From Meiothermus sp. (GTDB lineage: Bacteria > Deinococcota > Deinococci > Deinococcales > Thermaceae): a stretch of 64,000 nucleotides of DNA. Below, in pieces: positions 24,498-33,028 of this stretch. The notes beneath the pieces are model-generated. The model ran no database searches, was not told the DNA's origin, and saw nothing but the letters and a program-made list of their open reading frames with translations. Within the stretch, counting starts at the first letter, position 1. Each line of letters begins with the position of its first letter. The DNA is taken from the NCBI GenBank assembly GCA_026004095.1, contig BPIL01000001.1, positions 124,001-188,000 on the forward strand, written 5' to 3'. The translations under genes and the position numbers were made by a program.

Positions 24498-25214
24498 GTG
24501 TTTCATCTTTTGGTCGTTGGTCGTTGGTCGTTGGTCGTTGGTCGTTGGTCGTTGGTCGTTGGGCTAGTTCTGTTGCTGGCGGCGTGCGGAAGAAATGATT
24601 TTGCACCTGATTCCAATCACGAAGATAGCAGGATAGTGGTTGATGAAGGCGCCGGCTCTCTTATTGGAGAGGAGATTCTGCTCAATGTTGAAGACCGGGT
24701 GGAAACCCAACAAGTTGTTCGCGCTAGAACGGATTGTTCTGAGTTGAAATTGGATCGTCCTCACATAACAAAAATTGACTCGAATACCGTTATCAAAGCC
24801 AAGGCTGGGGGTTCGTGTGTAACCACACCGCCAGTGCCGGGGATGCAGTATTTTTTAGTTTTGCAGTTGTATAGGATTGATAATTCGCCCAGAATCTTCA
24901 ACCAATGGGTAAAGGTTGCTGAGACGGAACATATACGACCGGGTAACATCTCAGGAGGAAGACAGATTGCTACTTGGAGTCGCTCAACGGCCTATGTTTT
25001 TGCGACTTGCATACCCCGTTCTAGATACCTTGTTGTCGGATATGTATACCGAAAGGCACCAAAAATATTCAATTGGCCCATACCTATTTATCCGGAAAAC
25101 TTTACGACACTCAAAGTTGACAGCTGCGAGAAGGTGTCTGAACCGCCAAGCCCCCCGCCTGTAGATCCACCACCAGATGATCCGATTTCTACCCTAGGCA
25201 ATCAGTCCAGATAA
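24498..25214 (+). CDS. Lipoprotein with repeat-encoded signal peptide, unknown function
   Basis: A 238-residue predicted lipoprotein. The signal peptide consists of the heptad VVGRWSL repeated about three and a half times, encoded by a 7-bp DNA repeat, and ends in a lipobox (LLLAAC-G, Cys at 37). The rest has four further Cys residues, a run of AT-richer codons unlike the neighbours, and a Pro-rich C-terminal tail (SPPPVDPPPDDP). I used the GTG at 24498, the only start in this frame. An ATG at 24494 is in another frame and stops early; loss of one 7-bp unit would join it to the lipoprotein. The next gene starts 5 bp downstream. Function unknown. Confidence 0.7.
   Translation: MFHLLVVGRWSLVVGRWSLVVGLVLLLAACGRNDFAPDSNHEDSRIVVDEGAGSLIGEEILLNVEDRVETQQVVRARTDCSELKLDRPHITKIDSNTVIKAKAGGSCVTTPPVPGMQYFLVLQLYRIDNSPRIFNQWVKVAETEHIRPGNISGGRQIATWSRSTAYVFATCIPRSRYLVVGYVYRKAPKIFNWPIPIYPENFTTLKVDSCEKVSEPPSPPPVDPPPDDPISTLGNQSR
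24510..24562 (+). repeat. 7-bp tandem repeat (TTGGTCG) in a signal-peptide region
   Basis: Seven full perfect copies plus TTGG (7.6 units, 53 bp). Because 7 is not a multiple of 3, any single-unit gain or loss changes the downstream reading frame, the feature of phase-variable loci. Three units make one 21-bp period that codes for VVGRWSL. Confidence 0.95.
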
Positions 25215-25219
25215 ATACG

Positions 25220-26248
25220 ATGACCAAGTTCACGCTTCAGGACGTGCTCCTCCGGATGATCACCCCTCCGCTCAACAGGGCCAGCGGCGTGTACTACAAG
25301 ATTCGCTGGGAGCAGGATGCGGGCCTGTGGGCGGTTACCAAGGCCCGGCTGCCCAGGGATCACGACAAGATCACGCCGTACCGGGCAGAAGAGGGGGTTG
25401 GAAAGCTCGAGTTTTTTCTTAAGCCACAAGGTAATCTCGTGATAGAGAGCCAGTTCTGGTGGAAGCCAAAGGTGGGCTACCGGACAAAATCCTGGTCGTA
25501 TGCAAGCTATGACCCAGGTTTACAACGCGATACAGACGAGGCATTCTACAAAGATATGCAAAGGTATTTTGATGAGCAGGGCTATCCGAGGAAGAAGGAA
25601 GTTCATAAACGCAGGGAAGAGCTTATTCTAGAAGCAAAATTATCTGAAATAGAGAAGCTACTGGCGGCGATTAGGTCAGGGGGAACGCGACCGGGCACTG
25701 GAGAAGAAACAGCCGCATGGGATGAGCGTGCTCGAGAGGCAGTGGATCGCACACTCCAACCTGTTCTTGGTGTGGTACATACGTTGCGTCAGAGTGCTGT
25801 AAATCTCAAGAGTCTTAGCCGCTGTGAGAGCCCGGACGAGGTGGATGCCTTCTACTGTGACCCGGTAAATGTGCGGGCCCGACACCCCAACCTGACCATT
25901 GTCAACGAGCACCACTATCTGAGGCCCTTGGTTCTGGATTTGAAGCTCGAGGTGCTTGGAGAGTGTAGTCACCTGGGTCGGCCTGCGGTGCTGGTTCGGG
26001 GTGTGCCCCGCACCATTGAGGAACAAGATGAGATGCTCTGGGTGGACTGGTGGGGTGCGCCGGACGACTGGTGGCTGGTGTGCGATTACTACGAGCTGGC
26101 AATAGATATGAAATCGGGGCTGCTGCTCTACTACCGGGGGGTGGTGGGAAGCAAAACCATGGTTCGGTCGGAGATGCTCGAGCTTGTTTTCGACCCCCCA
26201 GAAGTGATGGATGAATCTATTTTCAGGGGCGGGAAAGCTACCCGATAA
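25220..26248 (+). CDS. Hypothetical protein of unknown function
   Basis: A 342-residue soluble protein lacking signal peptide or membrane segments. It is rich in Trp and charged residues. A central helical part (about 118-165, KKEVHKRREELILEAKLSEIEKLL) may be coiled coil; the C-terminal half has a beta-rich look with AIDMKSGLLLYYRG and ends ELVFDPPEVMDESIF, faintly like the last strands of LolA/RseB-type barrels. That resemblance is weak. It follows the lipoprotein by 5 bp on the same strand, so the two may act together. Its 3' end overlaps the relic of an aminotransferase on the other strand. Confidence 0.7.
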   Translation: MTKFTLQDVLLRMITPPLNRASGVYYKIRWEQDAGLWAVTKARLPRDHDKITPYRAEEGVGKLEFFLKPQGNLVIESQFWWKPKVGYRTKSWSYASYDPGLQRDTDEAFYKDMQRYFDEQGYPRKKEVHKRREELILEAKLSEIEKLLAAIRSGGTRPGTGEETAAWDERAREAVDRTLQPVLGVVHTLRQSAVNLKSLSRCESPDEVDAFYCDPVNVRARHPNLTIVNEHHYLRPLVLDLKLEVLGECSHLGRPAVLVRGVPRTIEEQDEMLWVDWWGAPDDWWLVCDYYELAIDMKSGLLLYYRGVVGSKTMVRSEMLELVFDPPEVMDESIFRGGKATR

Positions 26249-26408
26249 GCGCCCCAACCGCCTCCTCGAACATCTCGGTATGCCGCCGCACCTGGGCCGC
26301 GGTGGTCTCGAGCGAGATCAGGGTCATGTGGTGGAAGGGGGTGAGCAGGATGCCGCGGTGCAGCATGAAGAGGTGAATGAAGGGGTCGAGGCCGGGGGTG
26401 TAAGGGGC
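26238..26408 (-). pseudogene. C-terminal remnant of a class III (GSA-like) aminotransferase
   Basis: The minus strand codes for a fragment with DPFIHLFMLHRGILLTPFHH followed by MTLISLETTAAQV and a final helix, ending in a TAG at 26238-26240. This is the usual C-terminus of glutamate-1-semialdehyde aminotransferase-like class III enzymes. About 57 codons remain; the lysine-containing PLP region is absent and the amidohydrolase gene stops at 26415, where the rest should be. It is a deletion relic. Confidence 0.75.
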
Positions 26409-26414
26409 GGATGG

Positions 26415-27956
26415 TTATGGGGCCACCTTTCCGCCCACCACCGTCTGGGCAATGCTCAGGCTGTAGGGGTCGCGCAGGTCGCCCTCGAGCACCACCAGGT
26501 CGGCCCACTGGCCCACCTCTAAAGTCCCCCGGTTGGCCCCGTCGCCCTGGGCTACGGCCCCGCCCGCGGTGTAGGCCCAGAGGGCTTGCTCGAGGGTCAC
26601 CTGGTTGCCCTCCACCAAAGGCTCCCGCAGGGCGGCCTGCAGGCCCTTAAGCGGCTCCACCTGCTGTACCACCGGCCCATCCGAACTGAAGGCCACCGTC
26701 AGGCCCGCCTCGAACATGGCCCGCAGATTGAAGCAGCACGCCAGCCAGGCGTCGGGTACGTAGCGCAGGTAGTTGGCCCGCAGCTCGCGCAGGAAGATGG
26801 GCTGGGGCACGGCGATAACCCCCAGTTGGCGGGCTTTTTGCAGGTGCTCGGGCCCGGCCAGCCCGAAGTGCTCGATGCGGTGGCGCGGGCCGGGCGCTTC
26901 CTGGTACAGCCGCTCGTAGACCCGCAAAACCTGATCCAGCGCCCGGTCGCCAATGGCATGGGTGCCAATGCGAAAACCCGCGCGGTGGGCCTCCAGGGCC
27001 AGCTCGAGCAGTTCTTCTTCCGCAAAGCGCAGGATGCCGTACTGGGGGGGCTCGAGGGTTTTATACGGCTGTGAGATGGCCGCCGTGGCCCCCGAGAGGC
27101 CCCCATCGGCAAAAAACTTGACCGAGTCGCAGCGCAGCCAGTCCGAACGGTGCTTCTCGGGCAGCGGGAAGGTCTCGCTTCCCCCGTCCGGGCGGCGGAT
27201 GTAGAGCAGATTAACCCGGATGGGCAGCTCGCCGCGGGCCTCCAGGGCCCGGTAGGCCGCGTAGAGCGGGGGGTCTACGGCCGGGTCGGTGGCGCTGGTG
27301 ATGCCCAGGCTCTGCAGGTATTCCAGGCCCGCCCGGATCCAGTGCTCGTACTGGGCCTGGCTGGGCTCGCCCATGGCCCTGAACACCAGCCCGTAGGCGG
27401 TCTCGTACAGGATGCCCTGCTCGAAATTAATCTCGCCGCCTGGCACCTGGGTCTCGGGGGTGATGCCCGCGAGCTGTAGGGCTTGCGAGTTAACCGCGTG
27501 GATGTGGGCGCAGGTGCGGGTGAGCAGCACCGGGTTGTGGGGGGCCCGCCGATCCAGCGCGGCCTTATCGGGCATGGCCTTCTCGGCCAGCAGGGCCTCG
27601 TTCCAGCCGCGCCCCCACAGCCACTCGCCGGGCTTTAGCGCTTTGGCCCGCGCCTCCACAAGGCGGTAGAGTTCCTCCAGGCTTTTGACCCCCCGCAGGT
27701 CGAGCAGGGTGGTGCGGAGCTGCCCTACCTTCCAGACGTGAATATGCGCGTCGTTGAAGCCCGGCAGCACGGTGCGGCCTTCCAGGTGGATGCGCTGGGT
27801 ATCGGGGGTGGCCAGGGGCTCCACCTCCGAGAGCCTGCCCGCCGCGGCGATTTTGCCGCCCTGGATGAGGAGGGCCTCGAGGGGCTTTAGGGCGTAGCCT
27901 GACCCTTCGAGGGTAGGGGAGAGGATGTTGCCGCCAAACAGGAGGTGCTGGGGCAT
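26415..27956 (-). CDS. Amidohydrolase family protein (YtcJ-like, Amidohydro_3)
   Basis: A 513-residue metal-dependent hydrolase. N-terminal strands lead to LPGFNDAHIHVWK (first metal ligands, HxH). Later blocks are VKFFADGGLSGATAA (carboxylated-Lys/metal region), FRIGTHAIGDRALDQ and RHRIEHFGL (His ligands), and SSDGPVV (Asp). This order fits the YtcJ/AepA-like branch, which cleaves amides of unknown identity. A TACAAT box (minus strand, 27968-27963) ends six bases before the ATG at 27956, indicating a leaderless start. It is the last gene behind the peptide-type ABC transporter and may process the imported compound. Confidence 0.88.
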   Translation of the reverse strand: MPQHLLFGGNILSPTLEGSGYALKPLEALLIQGGKIAAAGRLSEVEPLATPDTQRIHLEGRTVLPGFNDAHIHVWKVGQLRTTLLDLRGVKSLEELYRLVEARAKALKPGEWLWGRGWNEALLAEKAMPDKAALDRRAPHNPVLLTRTCAHIHAVNSQALQLAGITPETQVPGGEINFEQGILYETAYGLVFRAMGEPSQAQYEHWIRAGLEYLQSLGITSATDPAVDPPLYAAYRALEARGELPIRVNLLYIRRPDGGSETFPLPEKHRSDWLRCDSVKFFADGGLSGATAAISQPYKTLEPPQYGILRFAEEELLELALEAHRAGFRIGTHAIGDRALDQVLRVYERLYQEAPGPRHRIEHFGLAGPEHLQKARQLGVIAVPQPIFLRELRANYLRYVPDAWLACCFNLRAMFEAGLTVAFSSDGPVVQQVEPLKGLQAALREPLVEGNQVTLEQALWAYTAGGAVAQGDGANRGTLEVGQWADLVVLEGDLRDPYSLSIAQTVVGGKVAP

Positions 27957-28049
27957 GGGGTTATTGTATGGCTCGAGCACCTTCTCCTCGAGCCAAGGGG
28001 GCGGCCCGCCGTGCTTGCGAACCGCCCCGGTGTAGGGTTGGCTTTGGGC

Positions 28050-29567
28050 CTACTGCAGCCAGGTGTAGCGGAAGGCCAGGTAGCTGGTGTTGGGGAAGTG
28101 CAGGAAGCCCTGCACGCGGCGGTTCATAGCCTCGTACTGCGCCGAGTGGAACAGGAAGACCATGGGGCTGTCCTGCAACACCAGCTCCTGCACCTGGGTG
28201 TAGATGCGCTGGCGCTCACTCTGGCTCGAGACCCGCCGCCCCTGCTCCAGCAACTGGGTGACCCGGTCGTTCCTGTACTTGGAGAGGTTCAGCGCCGAGG
28301 AGGGGTGGAAGGTGTTGAAGAGGTAGTCGTCGGGGTCGGCCTGGCCCGAGGTGCCCAGCAGGGTCACGTCGAACTCGCTCCGGAGGGCCTTGGGTAGGTA
28401 CACGTTCCAGTCCTCGGCCTGGATGTTCACCCGGATGCCCACCTCGGCCAGGTTGTCGCGGATTACGTCGGCGGGGGTGCGCAGGAAGTCGTAGGTGGAG
28501 GTGACGTAGAGGTTCATGGTGAAGCCGTTGGGCAGGCCGGCCTCAGCCAGGAGCTGCTTGGCTTTGGCTACATCGCGGGTGTTGTAGGGGCTGTTGGTGT
28601 AGGCATAGGCCCCCGAGGGGATGGTGGTGCCACGGGCCACAATGCCGCCGGTGCCGAAGAGGGCCAGATCCACAATGGCTTTTTTATCAATGGCGTAGGC
28701 GATGGCCTGGCGCACCTTGGGGTTGTTGTAGGGCTCACGGGTGGTGTTGAAGTACAGCGCCCGGAAGTTGGCCGAGGGCCCGCCCACCACCACCAGGTTG
28801 CGGTCGGCTTTGAGCGGCCGTACATCGGCGGCGGTAACGTACTCGATCCAGTCCACGGCCCCGGCCCGGAGCGCCGTGGAACGGGCGGCGGGGTCGGGGT
28901 AGAAGGTGTAGATGATGCCGTCCAGGTAGGGCAGGGGGCGGCCCTGGTTGTCTTTTTGCCAGTACTTATCCCACTTGCGCACCACCAGGCGGGTCTGGGG
29001 GATGTACTCCACAAAGCGGAAAGGCCCGGTGCCAATCACGGCCTTGTTGAGGTCGTTGTTGTTTTCTCTGGTTACCTTCTCCGAAACGATGGCGTTGGTG
29101 CTGAAGGCCAGCTTGGCCAGCAGCGGGGAGAAGGGCTGGGAAAGGGTGATGACCACGGTGTTGTTGTTGGGGGCTGTGACCGAGCGTACCAGGGCGAAGT
29201 CGTTGGCACGGGGGCTCTTGGTGGCCGGGTCTTTGATGCGGTTGATGGAGAAGGCCACGTCGGAGGCCTTGAGGGGGTCGCCGTTGTGGAAGGTGACCCC
29301 CGGGCGCAGGCGGAAGGTCCAGGTCAGACCGTCCGCCGAGACGCTCCAGGACTGGGCCAGCCCCGGCACAATGCGGCCTTTGCTATCCAGCATGACCAGG
29401 GTGTCGTAGATGTTTTCCAGCACGTTGCGGCTGGCGGTGGCGTTGGTGGTGTGGGGGTCGAGGCCCACCGGGTCGGTCTGCATCCCGGCCCGCAGGATGC
29501 CCCCCGCCTTTTGCGCCAGCGATACCGCAGCCAAAACCAGCACGAGCAGAACCAACAGTCTTTTCAT
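28050..29567 (-). CDS. Peptide/nickel-type ABC transporter substrate-binding protein (family 5)
   Basis: A 505-residue extracytoplasmic binding protein. A signal peptide (MKRLLVLLVLVLAAVSLAQ) is followed by GGILRAGMQTDPVGLDPHTT, and the family 5 signature LAQSWSVSADGLTWTFRLRP near residue 80 is clear, as are PSGAYAYTNSP and the C-terminal MVFLFHSAQYEA block. AAGGAGG lies six bases before the ATG. The family imports oligopeptides, dipeptides, nickel or glycans; ligand unknown. The two permease genes lie upstream on the same strand; no ATPase gene is present, so it must be supplied from elsewhere. Confidence 0.93.
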   Translation of the reverse strand: MKRLLVLLVLVLAAVSLAQKAGGILRAGMQTDPVGLDPHTTNATASRNVLENIYDTLVMLDSKGRIVPGLAQSWSVSADGLTWTFRLRPGVTFHNGDPLKASDVAFSINRIKDPATKSPRANDFALVRSVTAPNNNTVVITLSQPFSPLLAKLAFSTNAIVSEKVTRENNNDLNKAVIGTGPFRFVEYIPQTRLVVRKWDKYWQKDNQGRPLPYLDGIIYTFYPDPAARSTALRAGAVDWIEYVTAADVRPLKADRNLVVVGGPSANFRALYFNTTREPYNNPKVRQAIAYAIDKKAIVDLALFGTGGIVARGTTIPSGAYAYTNSPYNTRDVAKAKQLLAEAGLPNGFTMNLYVTSTYDFLRTPADVIRDNLAEVGIRVNIQAEDWNVYLPKALRSEFDVTLLGTSGQADPDDYLFNTFHPSSALNLSKYRNDRVTQLLEQGRRVSSQSERQRIYTQVQELVLQDSPMVFLFHSAQYEAMNRRVQGFLHFPNTSYLAFRYTWLQ

Positions 29568-29585
29568 TGCGCCTCCTTGCCGGTG

Positions 29586-29599
29586 ATTATACCGGTATA
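29586..29599 (-). promoter_or_regulatory. -10 box and palindrome before the peptide-binding protein gene
   Basis: Minus strand TATAAT (29591-29586) overlaps the palindrome TATACCGGTATA (29588-29599). This could be an internal promoter with an operator. The GTATA half sites resemble those at 24293-24307. Confidence 0.45.
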
Positions 29600-29608
29600 C
29601 AACCAAAA

Positions 29609-30469
29609 CTAAGCCTTTTGCAGCCGGGGGTCGAGGGCGTCGCGCAGGCCATCGCCCAGCAGGTTGAAGCCCAGCACCATCAGCACGATGGCGCACCCCG
29701 GCACCAGTGAGCCCCAGGGCGAAAGCGAGAGGAAGGCCCGCCCCTCCGAGACCATGGAGCCCAGGGCCGGGAAGGGGGGCTGGATGCCCAGGCCCAGGAA
29801 CGACAAAGCCGCCTCGGCCAGCACCGCATAGGCAAAGCGCAGCGTGACCTCCACGATGAGCGGGGCGGCCGCGTTGGGCAGGATGGTGCGGAAGATCATG
29901 CGGGCATCCGAAGCGCCCATGGCCCGCCCGGCCTCCACGTAGAGTTCCTCGCGCACGGTTAGAACGGCGGCCCGGGCTACCCGGATGAAGGGCCCCACAA
30001 ACACCACCGAGATGGCCAGCACCAGGTTGATGAAGCCGCCCCCTAAAAAAGCCAGAAAAGCGATGGCCAGCAGGATGGCCGGGTAGGCGATCAGGATGTC
30101 GGCCAGGCGGGAGATGGTCAGGTCGAGCCAGCCCCTGAAGTAGCCGGCCAGCAGGCCCAGGGTGCCGCCCACCAGCAACCCCGCCAGCACCGAGACCGCC
30201 GCCACCGAGAGCGAAAAGCGCGCGCCATAGAGCACCCTCGAGAGTAGGTCGCGCCCGTACTGGTCGGTGCCCAGCCAGTGCTCGGGGGAGGGGCCGCTGA
30301 GGCGGTTGGGGGGGTCGAACTTGAGGGGATCCCAGGGGGCAATGATGGGGGCCAGGAGCGCGCCCAGCAGCACCACCAGGGTGATGAGGCCGCCAATGAC
30401 GGCAGAGCGGTTGCGTAGCAGAGCCCGGACGACCAGGGCCAGATGGGAGTTGGGGGAAGTAGTGGTCAT
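29609..30469 (-). CDS. Peptide-type ABC transporter permease (DppC/OppC-like)
   Basis: A 286-residue permease with an N-terminal hydrophobic segment (about 20-42) and five more membrane segments. The DppC signature LSGPSPEHWLGTDQYGRDLLSR (about 57-78) and the cytoplasmic EAA-like loop EAGRAMGASDARMIFRTILPN (about 176-196) are visible. It pairs with the DppB-like permease encoded 66 bp upstream in the same direction and precedes the binding protein by 41 bp. Confidence 0.93.
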   Translation of the reverse strand: MTTTSPNSHLALVVRALLRNRSAVIGGLITLVVLLGALLAPIIAPWDPLKFDPPNRLSGPSPEHWLGTDQYGRDLLSRVLYGARFSLSVAAVSVLAGLLVGGTLGLLAGYFRGWLDLTISRLADILIAYPAILLAIAFLAFLGGGFINLVLAISVVFVGPFIRVARAAVLTVREELYVEAGRAMGASDARMIFRTILPNAAAPLIVEVTLRFAYAVLAEAALSFLGLGIQPPFPALGSMVSEGRAFLSLSPWGSLVPGCAIVLMVLGFNLLGDGLRDALDPRLQKA

Positions 30470-30535
30470 GATGGTAGGGAAAAGGGTGGGCTCGAGCGCC
30501 CGGTTTCAGCGCTTCTGAGGGGTGCCCGGAGTGGG

Positions 30536-31486
30536 TTACTCATACCGAATCCTAGGGTCTATGAGCGAGTAGAGCAAGTCCACCAAAAGGTTGACCAGCA
30601 CCGCTGCGCTGGCTACAAACAGCACCGTGCCCTGCACCACCGGGTAGTCGCGCAGGTTGATGCCCTCGAGGGCAAAGCGTCCCACGCCGGGCAGGCTGAA
30701 GACCTGCTCGATGATCACGGCCCCGCCCAGCAACGAGCCAAACTGGATGCCAATTACCGTGACCACCGGAATCAGGGCGTTGCGCAGGGCATGGCGGAAG
30801 ATCACCACCCGCTCGGCCAGCCCTTTGGCCCGCGCGGTGCGGATGTAATCGCGCGAGAGCACCTCGAGCATCGAGCTACGCAGAATCCGGGTCACCGCTC
30901 CGGCCAGGATCAGGCCCAGCGAGAGGGCCGGCAGCAGCATGTGCCGGAGGTTTTCCAGGGGGTTTTCGGCTAGGGGCACAAACCCGGCGGGGGGCAGCCA
31001 GCCCAGGGCCAGGGCAAAGAGCAAAATAAGCAGCAAAGCCAGAAAGAACCCCGGCACCGAAAGGCCCAGAATGGCAAAGAGCGAGGCGAAATAATCCACA
31101 AACCCGCCCCGCCGGATGGCCGCCAGCACCCCCAGCGGCACGGCAATCAGCAGGGCGGTGAAAAGGCCCATCAGGGTGAGCTGGAGGGTGACCGGAAAGC
31201 GCAGGGCCAGATCCTGGGCCACCTCGCGCCCGGTGCGCAGGCTGCTGCCAAGATCGCCCTGGAGCACGGCCCCCAGCCACTGCCCAAACTGCACGTGCAG
31301 CGGCAGGTCGAGCCCGAACAGGCGGCGCAGCTCGGCCATGCGCTCGGGGCTGACGTTGGCCTCGAGGCCCACCAGGCTGGTGACCACATCGCCCGGCACG
31401 GCCCGCATGAGCAAAAAGGTGATGACCGCCACGCCCAGCAGGGTGGGGATGGCGGCAAGCAGACGGTTCACGACGTAGCCAAGCAT
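30536..31486 (-). CDS. Peptide-type ABC transporter permease (DppB/OppB-like)
   Basis: A 316-residue permease with the DppB opening VVNRLLAAIPTLLGVAVITF and the conserved VPGDVV motif near residue 31. Six membrane segments are visible, with the EAA-like loop near AKGLAERVVIFRHALRNALIPV (about 212-233). Start set at MLGYVVNR (31486); a longer frame to 31558 would add a non-homologous stretch. A TATACT sequence on the minus strand lies about 15 bases before this ATG and may be the operon promoter. Confidence 0.92.
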   Translation of the reverse strand: MLGYVVNRLLAAIPTLLGVAVITFLLMRAVPGDVVTSLVGLEANVSPERMAELRRLFGLDLPLHVQFGQWLGAVLQGDLGSSLRTGREVAQDLALRFPVTLQLTLMGLFTALLIAVPLGVLAAIRRGGFVDYFASLFAILGLSVPGFFLALLLILLFALALGWLPPAGFVPLAENPLENLRHMLLPALSLGLILAGAVTRILRSSMLEVLSRDYIRTARAKGLAERVVIFRHALRNALIPVVTVIGIQFGSLLGGAVIIEQVFSLPGVGRFALEGINLRDYPVVQGTVLFVASAAVLVNLLVDLLYSLIDPRIRYE

Positions 31487-31596
31487 AACGAGTAGCCAGA
31501 GTATATCGCTACCATCGCAGTCTGGGGCCAAAGACGTAAGAATATAGCCTCGGTTCAAGATTTGGGGAAAAGATTGGCTGACACTGCTTTTCGTGC

Positions 31597-31626
31597 TTGA
31601 AATTATCGGTCACAGGCCTGTATATT
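31597..31626 (+). promoter_or_regulatory. Promoter for the small membrane protein gene
   Basis: TTGAAA (31597-31602), 18-bp spacer, TATATT (31621-31626). Transcription would begin near 31633. Confidence 0.65.
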
Positions 31627-31687
31627 GCTCACCTGAGCCCGATTTGGCATGCCATTGGCTATTTTTCAGAGCAACGCGCGACCCATT

Positions 31688-32095
31688 ATGGAAGACACCG
31701 AACGCGTACCCATCGAACTAAAGATAGTTGCCGCCCTCTTCATTGTGAGCGGCGTTTTTAGCGCTCTGGATATTGTGTTCTCTTTATTCAGGGGCTCCCT
31801 CAACCTCGACCTTGGCGTGTTGTTTATCTTCGTTGGCCTGGGCCTTCTTCGCTTGCAACCCCTTTGGCACACCCTTGCCCTGCTTTTCACCGGCCTAACG
31901 CTCGTTGGGATCTTGGTGTTTTTGATATGGGTTATCCTGGATTCGAGACCACCCAGCCTGGAGGTGTTCGGCCAGACCGTTAATCACTCCGCCCGAGAAG
32001 TGGCGCTTGTGCTGGGCGCGCTGTATTTTGCGCTCGAGGCCTGGAAGTTGTATGTGCTGACCCGTCGCGACGTGAAGCAGCTTTTCGATGGCTGA
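31688..32095 (+). CDS. Hypothetical membrane protein
   Basis: A 135-residue protein with four hydrophobic segments (about residues 10-28, 39-56, 60-86 and 100-120) and charged ends, MEDTERVPIELK at the start and RRDVKQLFDG at the end. I do not recognise a family. An ATG at 31649 in the same frame would add 13 residues; both fit the promoter at 31597-31626, and neither has a ribosome site. The DraG-like gene begins 18 bp downstream in the same direction. Confidence 0.75.
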   Translation: MEDTERVPIELKIVAALFIVSGVFSALDIVFSLFRGSLNLDLGVLFIFVGLGLLRLQPLWHTLALLFTGLTLVGILVFLIWVILDSRPPSLEVFGQTVNHSAREVALVLGALYFALEAWKLYVLTRRDVKQLFDG

Positions 32096-32113
32096 GTGAG
32101 TGGGTGATTCTTG

Positions 32114-33028
32114 ATGAACCTAAAGGATCGCTTCCGGGGCTGCCTCCTGGGTCTTGCGGTTGGCGATGCGGTGGGGGCGGCGGTGGAGTTTCGCCCTCGA
32201 GGTAGCTTCGAGCCGCTCACCGATATGGTGGGTGGAGGCCCCTTCCATCTCCTTCCCGGCCAGTGGACCGACGATACCTCAATGGCGCTGTGCCTGGCTA
32301 CCAGCCTGCTCGAGTGCGGCGGGTTCGATGCCCTCGACCAGATGAACCGGTACTGCCTGTGGCAGGAAACCGGCTACCTGAGCAGCACGGGAAGCTGCTT
32401 TGATATCGGTACAACTGTTCGTACCGCCCTGGACAGGTTTCGACAAACCAAAGACCCCTATGCGGGCTCGAGCCACCCACGTACCGCGGGCAACGGCTGC
32501 ATCATGCGGCTGGCCCCGGTGCCCATGTTCTATTTCCCGAACCTACAGGCAGCAGAGCACTACGCGGCCGAGAGCGCCCGAACCACCCACGGGGCCGCCG
32601 AGTGCCTCGATGCCTGCCGGCTGCTGGCCCGCATCATCTGCCGGGCGCTTTTGGGCAGGCCCAAGGACGAAGTGGTGCTGGCCGACAGCAACACCTTTAC
32701 CGGGGCGGAGAAGATTGTGGCCATCGCCCAGGGGGCCTACCTCGAGAAACCCAGGGAGGCGCTTCGCGGCACCGGGTATGTGGTCGAGAGCCTCGAGGCG
32801 GCCTTGTGGTGCTTTGTGCATACCAACAGCTTTGCCGAGGCAGTCTTGGCGGCGGCCAACCTGGGCGAGGATGCCGACACCACCGCTGCGGTATGCGGGC
32901 AGGTAGCAGGGGCCTACTACGGCGCTCAAGGAATCCCAACTGCATGGCTGGAACGCCTGGCGCTGGGCTCGGAAATCACCGCGCTGGCCGATAGGCTGTA
33001 CGGCTCGAGCCAGGAAAAAGCGGGCTGA
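32114..33028 (+). CDS. ADP-ribosylglycohydrolase (DraG family)
   Basis: A 304-residue enzyme that would remove ADP-ribose from a modified molecule. It begins DRFRGCLLGLAVGDAVGAAVEF, the family's N-terminal helix, has the binuclear metal site in WTDDTSMAL (about 51-59) and the second ligand set in NLGEDADTTAAVCGQVAGAYYG (about 254-275). Target unknown: no ADP-ribosyltransferase (DraT) or nitrogenase gene is in the window, so it may act on DNA, RNA or another protein. ATG at 32114 with a TTG directly before it. It ends ahead of a stretch holding repeat copy B. Confidence 0.92.
   Translation: MNLKDRFRGCLLGLAVGDAVGAAVEFRPRGSFEPLTDMVGGGPFHLLPGQWTDDTSMALCLATSLLECGGFDALDQMNRYCLWQETGYLSSTGSCFDIGTTVRTALDRFRQTKDPYAGSSHPRTAGNGCIMRLAPVPMFYFPNLQAAEHYAAESARTTHGAAECLDACRLLARIICRALLGRPKDEVVLADSNTFTGAEKIVAIAQGAYLEKPREALRGTGYVVESLEAALWCFVHTNSFAEAVLAAANLGEDADTTAAVCGQVAGAYYGAQGIPTAWLERLALGSEITALADRLYGSSQEKAG

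Noticed and set aside
24510..24562. CRISPR-like array
   Set aside because: Units are 7 bp without spacers; it is a simple tandem repeat inside a coding region.
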